From: Baffinella frigidus
Taxonomy: Eukaryota > Cryptophyceae > Cryptomonadales > Baffinellaceae
Assembly: GCA_026770585.1 (NCBI GenBank)
Contig: MU646760.1
Span: forward strand, 224,009-234,658
DNA: 10,650 bases
Direction of reading: 5' to 3'
Shown here: positions 1-7,315 of the stretch, piece by piece
Numbering within the stretch: position 1 is the first letter of the stretch
How the letters are laid out: each line of letters starts with the position of its first letter
Program-made: the position numbers and the translations under genes
The notes under the pieces: generated by a model
The model's database searches: none
What the model was told of the DNA's origin: nothing
What the model saw: the letters and a program-made list of their open reading frames with translations, nothing else

Positions 1-119
1 GGGGGGGGGGGGGGGGGGGGGGGGGGAGTGAGATAGAGAGGTTGAAAAGTGGTGAGCGGAGAGAGGAAGAGAGGGTGTGTGTGTGTGTGTGTTTTGTGAG
101 TGTGCGGGGGGGGGTATAA
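1..119. repeat. low-complexity sequence at window edge
   Basis: Positions 1-26 are an unbroken run of G, 75-92 is a (GT)9 microsatellite and 106-114 is another G run, all in purine-rich sequence. A terminal poly-G may be a real homopolymer or an assembly or sequencing artefact at a contig edge. No gene signal is visible. Confidence 0.9.
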
Positions 120-178
120 TGCAGAAAGGATCATGACTGGAGTCTCGAGCAACTGATGCCAGCGGCTTCTGATACATG

Positions 179-261
179 GGCAACTCGCTCATACGAAAGT
201 GCGCCCCCCCCAGGACCACGACAGGTCCCTAGGCATAGGCCTACTGTAGGGTCCTGGGGCG
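179..261. mobile_element. truncated, diverged copy of family-1 inverted-repeat element
   Basis: The left end (ACTCGCTCATACGAAAGTGC, then a C run and AGGACC) matches the family-1 terminus with a few substitutions. The middle (CCTAGGCATAGGCCTACTGT, then AGGGTCCTGGGG) matches the family core. The distal terminus with TTATGAGCGAGG is missing, so this is a decayed or truncated copy. No target duplication can be assigned. Confidence 0.6.
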
Positions 262-532
262 TCGGATGGATTCGAAGATGGTGCTTGTTTGGATTTGAGG
301 ATGCGAACTTGAGCCATTGGGTCTGCAATCCTTTTACAGACAAGAGTCCCCATACGATTGGCATCCACCGTGACTCAAACAAGAGTAACGTAGGTTCTCT
401 TTTGCGACGAGACGTTCCCACGTTCGACGTGTGTCTCAGTGGGCAGCGCTCTTGTTGAATACATGTAGGGTGAATATTCACCCTAACTCGCCCTAGGCAG
501 GTCCTAGGACCCTACCGTAGGGTGCATGCGCC
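262..532. other. no gene seen; one perfect palindrome
   Basis: Open frames here lack motifs and credible splice structure. The one striking feature is the perfect 20-bp palindrome at 466-485 (TAGGGTGAAT and its complement). It is followed at 492-532 by CCTAGGCAGGTCCTAGG and CCGTAGGG sequence similar to the interior of the foldback at 7716-7814, so this stretch probably contains an old fragment of that element type. Confidence 0.5.
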
Positions 533-657
533 TACAGGGGTACCTCGCTCATAAGAAACAGCGCCCCCCTAGGACCCTCCAGTAGGACCATGCCTAGCTA
601 GGGTCCTATGGTGGTCCTAGGGGGGTGGGCGTTTCTTATGAGCGAGGTTCCCCTGTA
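533..657. mobile_element. family-1 miniature inverted-repeat element, complete copy
   Basis: The element begins TA|CAGGGGTACCTCGCTCAT and ends ATGAGCGAGGTTCCCCTG|TA, with terminal repeats of about 40 bp that run through AAGAAA, a C-rich tract and CCTAGGACC. It is about 121 bp between the TA dinucleotides. It has no coding capacity, so it must be mobilised by an enzyme encoded elsewhere. The flanking TA on each side fits a TA target duplication, as in Tc1/mariner-like elements, but the transposase family is an inference only. Confidence 0.85.
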
Positions 658-735
658 CTGGGCATTTAAGGGATGCATCCCCGCGGGGAAGGTTGGCGGA
701 GAGCATGCAGGGCGAACCTCGTCGAGTTGAGCGAG

Positions 736-978
736 TACAGGGGTACCTCGCTCATAAGAAACTGCCCCCCCCCCAAGGACCACCATAGGGCTCTACAGGG
801 GTACCTCGCTCATAAGAAACCGCCCCCCCCTAGGAACCTACAGTAGGCCTATGCCTAGGGCCCTATGGTGGTCCCAGGGGGGAGCGGCAGTTTCTTATGA
901 GCGAGGTACCCCTGTAGGCATAGCCCTACTGTAGGGTCCTAGGGGGAGGAGTTTTCTTATGAGCGAGGTACCCCTGTA
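736..978. mobile_element. family-1 element split by a second copy (outer element)
   Basis: The left half (736-793) carries the terminus TA|CAGGGGTACCTCGC through CATAGGGCTC. The right half (917-978) carries GGCATAGCCCTACTGTAGGG through the closing terminus CCCCTG|TA. Taking out 794-916 and one TA rejoins the halves as ATAGGGCTC-TA-GGCATAG, which matches the uninterrupted core of the copy at 6780-6898 (ATAGGGCCCTAGGCACAG). This copy is therefore older than the one inside it. Confidence 0.85.
794..916. mobile_element. family-1 element nested inside another copy
   Basis: A complete copy starts TA|CAGGGGTACCTCGCTCAT at 794 and ends GAGCGAGGTACCCCTG|TA at 916. It lies inside the core of the 736-978 copy, and a TA dinucleotide is present on both sides where the host copy has one. 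Its two termini are nearly perfect complements, consistent with recent insertion. Confidence 0.87.
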
Positions 979-1105
979 CAGGGGTTATTCGCGACTAAGA
1001 ACACGCTCCGTCCCTAGGGCGGCCCTATGCTCCTATGCATAGGCCTACCGTAGGGCCCTAGAGCGAGGGCGGTGCGCGAGGGTTCCTTGCGAATAAGGAC
1101 ACCGT
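979..1105. mobile_element. diverged family-1 relative abutting the nested pair
   Basis: The left end CAGGGGTTATTCGCGACTAA shares the TA at 977-978 with the preceding element. An inverted counterpart GCGAATAAGGAC lies near 1089-1100. The core (CATAGGCCTACCGTAGGGCC) resembles family 1, but the terminal sequence differs (TTATTCGC in place of CTCGCTCATAA). It reads as a separate subfamily, or a decayed copy whose right boundary is uncertain. Confidence 0.5.
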
Positions 1106-1487
1106 TCAACAGGTTATGACAGGAACTACATGTACGCTAGACCTGAGAAGGGTCTACATGTATCGGAAATTGCTATCATTCAATTAGGCGACCTACTTAC
1201 AATAAAAGGCCTGTCCTAGGGATCCCTATTAAATTACTGTGAAACGATTACTATGGTGCAGGAAGCCACACAGCGGGCTACGAAGGGATTTTTGGCCCGA
1301 TTATGACCGGCTTTTCGTTCTGGGGGAAAGGCGAGTTTTATCAAGTTGATAAACCGACGGCACACGCTAGGGGGAGAGATAATCGAGACGCAGGGCTCTA
1401 ACGCCCGTAACCACCCCTGAGCCCTGAGGGGTGGATCGTTCACTGGAACGCCTGTGACCCTGTCCGTAGGAACCACTGTAGCTACCC
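1106..1487. other. no gene seen; shared repeat fragment and small stems
   Basis: No supportable coding exon. A short cruciform-like stem occurs near 1128-1162 (TACATGTA and AGACC/GGTCT pairs). Positions 1266-1292 are identical over 27 nt to 10272-10298 (CACAGCGGGCTACGAAGGGA is the centre of the match), so part of this stretch belongs to the repeat whose fuller copy is at 10261-10444. CCACCCCT/AGGGGTGG forms an 8-bp stem at 1411-1434. Confidence 0.5.
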
Positions 1488-1627
1488 TTATCCGGGGAAA
1501 CCTAATTTTCTTTCATGTGATGGCAACGAAAATTACTACACAAATGCTTTAATATTACTAATAAAAACGAATTGTGTAGTAATTTTCGTTGCCATCAAAT
1601 GAAAGAAAAATAGGTTTCCCCGGATAA
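1488..1627. mobile_element. foldback element with 56-bp inverted arms
   Basis: Arms 1488-1543 and 1572-1627 are inverted complements matching at 54 of 56 positions. The outer ends are TTATCCGGGG and CCCCGGATAA. The 28-bp spacer is AT-rich. ACCC stands immediately outside both ends, which may be a 4-bp target duplication. The element has no open frame. The TTATC/GATAA ends and 4-bp direct repeats resemble those of 9891-10040, suggesting one family. Confidence 0.8.
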
Positions 1628-1813
1628 ACCCCTGTAGCATCGCGGGGGGAGCGGGGGGGGAAGCACTCTTCACTAACCGCCACACGCCTCGATAGATACT
1701 CCCTTGTTGGTACATACACGCCCACGGTCGATTCCCCCCACGGAAGCTACGTTGCAGCTAGCAAGCTGGTCCTGGCAAGCCCTGTTGCAGGAGGTGGAGC
1801 CCTGTCATCTGAA

Positions 1814-1961
1814 AAGCTCACGCCAGCGAGGTACTTAGAGCCTACGGATTGCCTACGGTAGGAACCCCCCTCCTACGACTTTTAAAGACCTTTTTGCTTT
1901 GAACGTCGTAAGAGGAGGGGTGGTTCCTACCGTAGGCTAAGGGGTCCGCTGGCGTTAGCTT
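1814..1961. mobile_element. imperfect foldback element
   Basis: AAGCTCACGCCAGCG at the left is answered by CGCTGGCGTTAGCTT at the right. Further in, GCCTACGGTAGGAACC pairs with GGTTCCTACCGTAGGC and CTCCTACGAC with GTCGTAAGAGGAG. The arms need small gaps to align, so this copy is older than 1488-1627. It ends about 110 bp beyond the 3' end of the minus-strand gene at 2070-2836. Confidence 0.7.
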
Positions 1962-2069
1962 GTGGCATTACCTGCTGCACCCTCCTGCAACAGGGCAGTG
2001 CACACGAGTGCACGGCAGCCAACGCAACGTCTTCCGTCCGCGCCGCACGGCATCCTATGCGCTGCTTGC

Positions 2070-2836
2070 CTACGCGCCGGCGACAGGGGGGGGCGCCGCG
2101 TCTTCCTGCACGAACGGGAAATCCTCCTCCTGTGCCTCTTCCTCCACGACGGGGGCGGCTGCCTCAGGAGCGGGCGGGGGAGGGTGGGGGGGCGCTGGAG
2201 GCGGCGGCGGAGCAGTGCGGGCAGGAGGAGGAGGGGGCATTTTCCGCTTGGGCTCTGACGGCTGGGCGCCGCCCTTCGGCTTGGGGTACAGGGCCTGCCA
2301 CAGGTGCCGACCAGGCCAGGGTCACATCACCGTCCGGGTGCGTTCCGAGGGCGGGGTGGGGGAACGAGATCAGTGGCAGAGAGAGATGGGATGGGTGGAC
2401 CTGCGTGGCCTTGGAGGCGGCAGCGAGGGCCTTCTTCAAGCCGCCCGTGACTGCCCCTGTGAGAAAGTATTCGTGAGAGGGGACCCACCTTAGAACACCC
2501 AATCATGAGCCGCTGGCTGCGAGCTATGCAGGATCGGTGCAGGCGGAGCGGAGGGGCTGGGAAGGGCGGACCAGCGAATTCCTTGAGCGATTGGTCGCAG
2601 TTGATGACGCCATTTGGCAAGCATGGGTTGATCGCTCCAAGGACAATCTTGATAGCGTTCAAAACCAAAACCAGCACTTTCTTCACAGCCGCAAGGCCAG
2701 CCATCAGCCCTTCGGTGAGCGGCGAAACGGAGCCGCTGCCCTTCGGGGAGGGCTTCTCATCCGCTGCCGTCCCGACACATAGCAAAAGTAGCACACAGCC
2801 CGCCAGGAAGAGCTGGGCGCGGCGACCGCTCATCAT
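2070..2836 (-). CDS. small secreted or membrane-associated protein with proline-rich, acidic tail (3 exons)
   Basis: I do not recognise the family. The model joins minus-strand exons 2836-2572, 2456-2401 and 2294-2070 (stop TAG). Introns are 115 and 106 bp, GT-AG, phases 1 and 0, and the product is 181 aa. Residues about 1-25 (MMSGRRAQLFLAGCVLLLLC and on) form a strong signal peptide or signal anchor. Residues 39-70 are a hydrophobic, lysine-spaced helix (VKKVLVLVLNAIKIVLGAI), followed by Cys72 and Cys80 and a second Lys/Ala-rich helix (LKEFAGAVTGGLKKALAAAS) that runs across intron 1. The third exon is a poly-proline stretch (about residues 126-148) followed by an acidic tail (VVEEEAQEEDFPFVQED). 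An upstream GTG is not a likely eukaryotic start, so I use the first ATG of the ATG-ATG pair. The only splice phases that keep the frame give this sensible protein. Function is unknown. The alternative is an unspliced 3' end, which would give a compositionally odd tail. Confidence 0.6.
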
Positions 2837-2922
2837 CGTTGCGGGGACGTCCCACAAACTTATCACGCCAGAGGGCTTGAAACTCCACTTTTAACATCTT
2901 TCAGCGCAAACCAGAGGGATTA

Positions 2923-2958
2923 TAAAGTCAACTACCAGATCTGGCGTGGTTGACTTTA
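2923..2958. repeat. short hairpin around a 10-bp palindrome
   Basis: TAAAGTCAAC (2923-2932) and GTTGACTTTA (2949-2958) are perfect complements. Between them lies the perfect palindrome CCAGATCTGG (2935-2944). It could form a cruciform or serve as a binding site for a dimeric protein; neither is shown. Confidence 0.7.
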
Positions 2959-2977
2959 GATTCCAGGTCTAAATAAT

Positions 2978-3030
2978 AGTTTGTTGGCGAGTGGGAGCGG
3001 TTCTATCCCGCTCCCACTCGCCAACAAACT
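2978..3030. repeat. perfect 23-bp stem hairpin
   Basis: The left arm 2978-3000 and right arm 3008-3030 are exact complements around a 7-nt loop. The outer end is AGTTTGTTGGCGAGTGGGAG. The arms show no mismatches. It lies midway between the two divergent start codons. Confidence 0.85.
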
Positions 3031-3031
3031 T

Positions 3032-3215
3032 TTTGTCGGTCGATGTCTTTTGCATGTGTCTTTCTATTAGTTTTGCTTTGCATGCCCCCCGATTTCGGGC
3101 GACTTCTCGTACAAATCAGGTCAGAAACCGAAAACCCGCAATCGAAAGTCAACAGTTTGCAAGAGAGAAAGTTCGGCCGCGGTAAAATCACTTGTAAAAG
3201 GCATCGACCGACAAA
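3032..3215. repeat. inverted repeat with 27-bp ends, likely small element
   Basis: 3032-3058 (TTTGTCGGTCGATGTCTTTT and on) and 3189-3215 (CTTGTAAAAGGCATCGACCG and on) are inverted complements with three mismatches over 27 nt. The 130-bp interior has no supported coding content. It ends 46 bp before the start codon of the RPA70N-like gene, so it probably contributes its 5' untranslated or promoter sequence. Confidence 0.7.
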
Positions 3216-3261
3216 GTGGATATTTTTTTCGGCACCAAAGGAGGGACTTTTTCGAGCTTCG

Positions 3262-6200
3262 ATGGCGGAAGAAGCGAAGCTCACGCGGGGCGCGATCCAA
3301 GACATCACGCAGCCGGGCAAACACGATTGTGTCCGATACGTGCTTCAGGTCTGCCACAGCCCTGCGACGTTTGTGCGCGGATTAGCTCTGCTTTTGTCGA
3401 GGCGCGTCGCTCCCCTTTAGTGCCCACGCTGTCGCGGCGACTGCGCCGTGGCCGCCATCGGCGGCTAAAGACGAGGTTCGCAGGCGGTACAATTTTTCCT
3501 GCTCGCTGTCACGTTCTCCTGTGGTTTGTGACTCAGCGCCCGCTTACGCAGGTCGCGGAGCTCCGATTGAAGCGGCAGAACCAAAACTGGTCGGCGGTTC
3601 GAGTCATCCTCTCCGACGGCGAGCAACATTGCGAGGCCATGTTCGCCACCCAGCACAACCAGCTGGTCTTCGACGGCCAGGTCAGTGCACGCCCACCCGC
3701 CCATCCCTCCTCCCCTCTTGAGGGGCGGTGCGCAGCTGCAAAACTTCTCCATCATCCAAGTGGACGAGAGCATCGGCCACATCATCCAGAACCGCAGGGT
3801 CGTCCTGCTGACCACACTCAAGGTTCCTTCTGATCCCACTTTGTGCTCAGCGTAAACGGGGCCCGCTGAGAGGAGAGTTCTTGATTGTTTGCGACGCGTT
3901 TGCGCAGGTGCTGGGGCCTCCGCGCGCGGGGTTGATCGGGAACCCCGTCTCCGTGGACAAGTTCGATGTCCGGGCGCAGCGTCAGCTCATCGAGGAGAGC
4001 AAGAAGAACGCGCGTCGGGGCATCGAGGAGCGCGAGGCGCAGGAGCGTCGGGCGCGGGAGGAGCGCGCGGCGCAGGAGCTGGCTGCCGAGGAGGAACTAC
4101 ACGCGCTCTTCAACCGCCACGGCTTCTTCCATACAGCAAACAACGCTGGGTGCTCAGACGACGAAAGCTACGACCCTACGGAATTCGTCTTCGAGGTCAC
4201 GTCCGAGTTGAGAGTCGGCCACGGTATATCCCTGCCACAAATTGAGATGCTCATCCCAGCCACAAATTGCGCGCCGCTGCTGCTTTCCATGCAACCTCGC
4301 CCCCGATCAACACCGTGCTGCTTTACATGCAATCTCTCCTCTAAAAAAACCTGCGATAACCGTGCAGATTCGGAGCTTGAGGGTGCGCCGAATTCCGAAA
4401 CCGTCTTGCCCCGTCCCCTGCAACCTTGCGATCGCCAATAAGTAGACCGGGTTGACTTAGATAAGCTTCAAGCATAGATACCTCCCAACTTTCTGAAATC
4501 ATTGTCGCAAGAGGCCCTTTCCTGCACTCAACTGCTCCGAACAAACCTCCTCACGGCAAGTGGGAACTGATTCTCGCGGCAACCCGGGCCCGGTGAGGGG
4601 ACAGCACCCCCCCACTGCGCCACAGAGGGTGTTAAAGGCGCTTCAGCACATGTGAAACATTCCTTTTTGCCTCCGGGCACCCTTTTTGCCTCTTTTGGGG
4701 CCCCTCCCTTCACCCACCCACCCAGCGAGCGGCCCAAGCAAGGTGTTCAGGAGATTCTGGGCCCGGGGTGCCGCTCTACGAAATGAAGAAGCCTGGGCTG
4801 TTTTTCTTTCCATGCGACAACAACAAGTAAACGGCGCTTCTCTCACCAGGTGGCCTTCCCGTATCCCCTGATGCGTTGCATCCCTGAATGGAGCGGCCCG
4901 GAGGGGGTTCCGAACAACGTCCGATTCGTCTCGACCTCGGCCGCTCCCAACGGAAAGTTCTTCACGGTCACTATACCCTTAACCCTAAACGCACAACCTA
5001 ACCCTGAGACCCGAAACCCTAAACCCCAAACCTTGAAACCTAAACCTGAGACCCTGAACCCTAAATCCTAAACCTTAAATCTTAAACCCTAAACCCTGAA
5101 CCCACACCCCTAAGCACTAAACCCCAAACCCTAAACCTTAAACCTTAAACCTTAAACCTTAAACCTCAACCCTAACCCAGGTCGGAGACATCCCCCGCGC
5201 TCTCGCAGACTCCCTGAACGCGAAGTTCACGCAGGGGGGGTACGAATGGACAGTGGGATCCACGCGTCGAGACTTCTTCCGCGAATTCTCTGAAATTCCT
5301 CCCCTTCCCGCATCCGCGCCACAAGGGCGCAGCGTCGCGCGGGAGCTTCGCCATCTGGGACCTGACGCCCCCCGCGCGCGCCCCCGTGCTGGCGGCGGTC
5401 GTGCGCCGTGTCGCGAACGACCGCTGCGCCAAGACGCTGGCCTTCGCCATGGGACTCCACCCTCGCCTCGGTGCTCAGGTGCGACTTGCCCCCACCCGGA
5501 GTCGCCCCTGCTAGCATCACACCCTGCCTCTGCGTGTGAGGCACGTTTGTGCGCCCCTTTCACCCTCCTGGTGAGAACTCTCCCCCAAAGCTTGACTTAA
5601 AAACTTTTTACACTCAACACTTTTCACACTTGCTTCCCTCAGGCCGGCATGAGCGTGCTGGAGCCTGAGATCCTTCGCCTCATCTGCGACGCCGTCCCTT
5701 CCGTGATCAGTATCCGAAGCCCCTTTCGTCCTCCGCTCCCGACTTCTTTAGCTGCGCTGCGAATCGGACTGAATCACTTGACTAGCACTCAGCCCGGCGA
5801 TGCCAAGTAACTCGCTGCTCAACTCGTGGGAACAGCACCCCTCGGGGGTACTTGGGCTTCTGTCCTGTCGAGGCGTGAGGAGAGGAGCCTCTCCCTACAG
5901 GAGAGGCTCCCTTAAATCGCACTTGTGGGAAACGCCAGAACTCGTGCACTGCCACGCACGAGCCTTGGTCAGAGCTCCCTGTGGAGGCGATATCCCTCTG
6001 CATCCAGCAGCACCCTCCCCCCTGGTGCAACCCCTACAAACCCCTGCAGGGGTACCTCGCTAATAAGAAAGCGCCCCCCCCCTAGGACCCTACAGCAGGA
6101 CCATGCCCAGGGCCCTATAGTGGTCCTACGGGGGCGGGCGTTTTTTTATGAGCGAGGTACCCCTGTATTCCTCCCGCTGTCGTGCTGCGAGTTCACTGAA

Positions 6201-7315
6201 CGTGCGAGAATTCTCGCAGGGAAGGAGCTGGACGCGGCGGCGGCGGCCGGAGCGGTGCTCTTCAACCCAGCGCTCATGGCCGACGCCGACGCCATGCGCG
6301 AGAGCATTCCCATCGTGCGCACCACGTGGTGCAGGTGAGTTCAGTTCAGAGTGAGGACCGTCAGAGAGAGTTCCGTTCAGAGTGAGGACCGTCAGAGTGA
6401 GGACCACGCCGCGAGGTAGGCCCGCTTCGGGATGGTCACGTGGTGCAGATGAGTTCCTGTGAGCCTCGATCCTCGGTCGGTCCTTGAGGTCCTTTAGGTT
6501 CTTCGAGCTCCCAACATAGGCGGACACCGGAACTGGTTCTGTCAGTTCCGTTCAGAGTGAGGACCGCCTCAGAAATGCCGCGAGGTAGGCCCGCTTCGGA
6601 GCTCACCCGTAGATTACTCCTAACTCCTCAAGAGTCAGGTGGGATGTGGCCTTCGATGTGAGTGTAAATAAAAGCACCAAAGCACCAAAGGGATGGTCTG
6701 ATGAGCGTCGACGCTCGCGTTCTCCGCCTGCCTCCAGTGCAGATGAGCGCTGAGAGTGGTCCCCTTAGTGTGGTCCACTTACAGGGATACCTCGCTGATA
6801 AGAAAGCACCCCCCCCCCTAGGACCATCATAGGGCCCTAGGCACAGTCCTATTGTGGGGTCTTAGGGGGTGGCGCTTTTTTATCAGCGAGGTACCCAGTT
6901 GTCGCCATAAGTTGGCTAATCCCAGCCACCTTGGCCACTTATGGCGTTTTCCGTCTGGCTCTGTGGTTGCAGTGGAGACCTGCGAGGAAGAGAGAGAGAG
7001 AGCGAGAGAGAGAGAGAGAGAAAGAGAGAGACGGAAAGAGAGAGCGAGAGAGCGAGAGTGCGAGCGAAAGAGAGAGAGCGCGCGCGCGAGAGAGAGAGAG
7101 AGCGTGCGAGAGTGAGAGGTAGGCGGCGCTGAGGGAGCCACCGAGTCGGAGCAGCGAATCGGTGGCTGCCGGCCGAGGCCTAGGTTCTACGCAGGCCCGC
7201 CTCGGAAGAGGCAATCCCCATCGTTCGCAAATTGTCACTGGCTGGCGACGATTCTAAAAAGTTGACGGCGACTATGGCCGCACAACTTGATAGTTGCCAC
7301 CCTTTGCCAAAGTGA
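3262..7315 (+). CDS. RPA70N-domain protein with coiled-coil and unassigned C-terminal region (10 exons)
   Basis: Exons 3262-3348, 3552-3680, 3736-3822, 3908-4195, 4850-4966, 5181-5265, 5333-5478, 5643-5709, 6220-6334 and 7195-7315 join in frame to 413 aa; all introns are GT-AG. Residues 1-115 match the RPA1 N-terminal OB domain: LTRGAIQDI at 7-15, LSDG at 49-52, MFATQHNQLV at 59-68, IIQVDE in the following strand and IGNPV at 111-115. In RPA this domain binds DNA-repair and checkpoint proteins rather than DNA. Residues 124-165 are a highly charged Glu/Arg/Ala helix, probably coiled coil. The rest is unassigned. It includes FAIWDLTPPARAPVLAAVV, then GLHPRLG at 305-311 and LEPEILRLI at 319-327, which look like a helical C-terminal module, and an IPIVR motif that appears twice (365-369 and 381-385). 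The DNA-binding OB folds and zinc ribbon of RPA1 (usually about 600 aa) are absent. Intron 6 has an equally in-phase alternative (5253-5325). If intron 9 is retained, the protein stops at 6336-6338 after 374 aa. Confidence 0.68.
4196..4849 (+). other. intron 4 of the RPA70N-like gene
   Basis: The donor is GAG|gtcacg and the acceptor ctcaccag|GTGGCC, both phase 0. I see no convincing exon inside, although the frame stays open to 4441; translated, that extension reads as low-information sequence. No inverted-repeat element was found in it. An undetected short exon cannot be ruled out. Confidence 0.5.
4978..5179 (+). repeat. degenerate CCCTAAA telomere-like repeats filling intron 5
   Basis: About 200 bp of variants of a 7-bp unit (CCCTAAA, CCTTAAA, CCCCAAA, CCCTGAA), with a perfect run of CTTAAAC units near 5134-5165. 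They make up nearly the whole intron (4967-5180). The 3' splice site cctaacccag|GTCGG is itself formed by the last repeat. CCCTAAA is the plant and algal type of telomere repeat (TTTAGGG on the other strand). Confidence 0.85.
5884..5910 (+). repeat. perfect 11-bp hairpin in intron 8
   Basis: GGAGCCTCTCC and GGAGAGGCTCC pair exactly around the 5-nt loop CTACA. The plus strand is the transcribed sense strand here, so the structure would exist in the pre-mRNA. A role in splicing or as an RNA is not shown. Confidence 0.7.
6045..6167. mobile_element. family-1 inverted-repeat element within intron 8
   Basis: CAGGGGTACCTCGCTAATAA at the left and TTATGAGCGAGGTACCCCTG at the right bound a family-1 core. 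The right flank is TA and the left flank is TG, so the left half of the target duplication has mutated. It lies wholly inside intron 8 (5710-6219), about 50 bp before the 3' splice site. The element does not itself carry the splice sites. Confidence 0.85.
6345..6600 (+). repeat. direct repeats in intron 9, including splice-junction copies
   Basis: TTCAGAGTGAGGACCG occurs near 6345, 6374 and 6550. The longer block 6371-6430, ending CCGCGAGGTAGGCCCGCTTC, recurs at 6545-6599. CACGTGGTGCAG followed by TGAGTTC occurs at the end of exon 9 and again near 6438. AGGCCCGCTTCGG resembles the start of exon 10 (AG|GCCCGCCTCGG at 7195). The intron therefore contains partial duplicates of both its own splice junctions. 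Confidence 0.65.
6780..6898. mobile_element. family-1 inverted-repeat element in intron 9
   Basis: The left end is TA|CAGGGATACCTCGCTGAT; the right end TTATCAGCGAGGTACCCAG has lost the exact CCCCTG terminus. Both arms share CTCGCTGATAA in place of the usual CTCGCTCATAA, a paired change that keeps the arms complementary. Its uninterrupted core (ATAGGGCCCTAGGCACAG) is the reference for the nested insertion at 736-978. Confidence 0.8.
6903..6946. repeat. short inverted repeat
   Basis: CGCCATAAGT (6903-6912) and ACTTATGGCG (6937-6946) are exact complements, with additional GGC/GCC pairing just inside. It lies within intron 9, immediately after the family-1 element. Confidence 0.6.
6984..7118. 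repeat. GA-rich microsatellite tract
   Basis: About 135 bp of almost pure purine on the plus strand (GAGA units with occasional C, and one CGCGCGCG stretch). The Arg/Glu or Ser/Leu-rich open frames across it are products of the repeat, not genes. It lies in intron 9, about 75 bp before the proposed exon 10 acceptor. Confidence 0.9.

Larger units (their letters stand above)
2837..3261. promoter_or_regulatory. divergent intergenic region rich in hairpins
   Basis: The two start codons at 2836 (minus) and 3262 (plus) face away from each other across 425 bp, so this region must hold promoter sequence for one or both genes. I see no confident TATA or initiator element. It contains three separate inverted repeats, listed individually, that make up most of its length. 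Confidence 0.45.

Noticed and set aside
1-26. Poly-G end as a telomere
   Set aside because: A pure homopolymer without T or A is not a known telomere repeat and is more likely an edge artefact or simple repeat.
598-786. Open frames containing YRGTSLIRN or SYERGTPV-type translations, here and at 5925-6527
   Set aside because: These are translations of the family-1 terminal repeats and occur wherever a copy sits; they reflect the element ends, not a protein family.
1960-2493. Plus-strand open frames of 98-177 codons rich in Gly, Ala and Arg
   Set aside because: They are antisense to the proline-rich third exon and introns of the minus-strand gene; the Gly/Ala-rich translation is the complement of proline codons and shows no motif.
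2327-2866. Unspliced 179-codon minus-strand frame starting at GTG
   Set aside because: It begins with GTG, unlikely in a eukaryotic nuclear gene, and reads through two phase-consistent GT-AG introns; the spliced model from ATG at 2836 gives a more coherent protein.
5266-5332. Frameshift mutation within the RPA70N-like gene
   Set aside because: The frame change between WTVGST and FAIWD is explained by a 67-bp GT-AG intron with a pyrimidine-rich 3' part; a second in-phase choice exists, so an indel is not required.
6045-6167. Family-1 element as an introner (an element that creates an intron by carrying splice sites)
   Set aside because: The copy is inside intron 8, but the splice sites at 5710 and 6219 lie well outside it and are not part of its termini.
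6827-7238. Ser/Leu-rich or Arg/Glu-rich open frames across the GA tract
   Set aside because: Pure microsatellite translation in several frames at once, with no other coding evidence.
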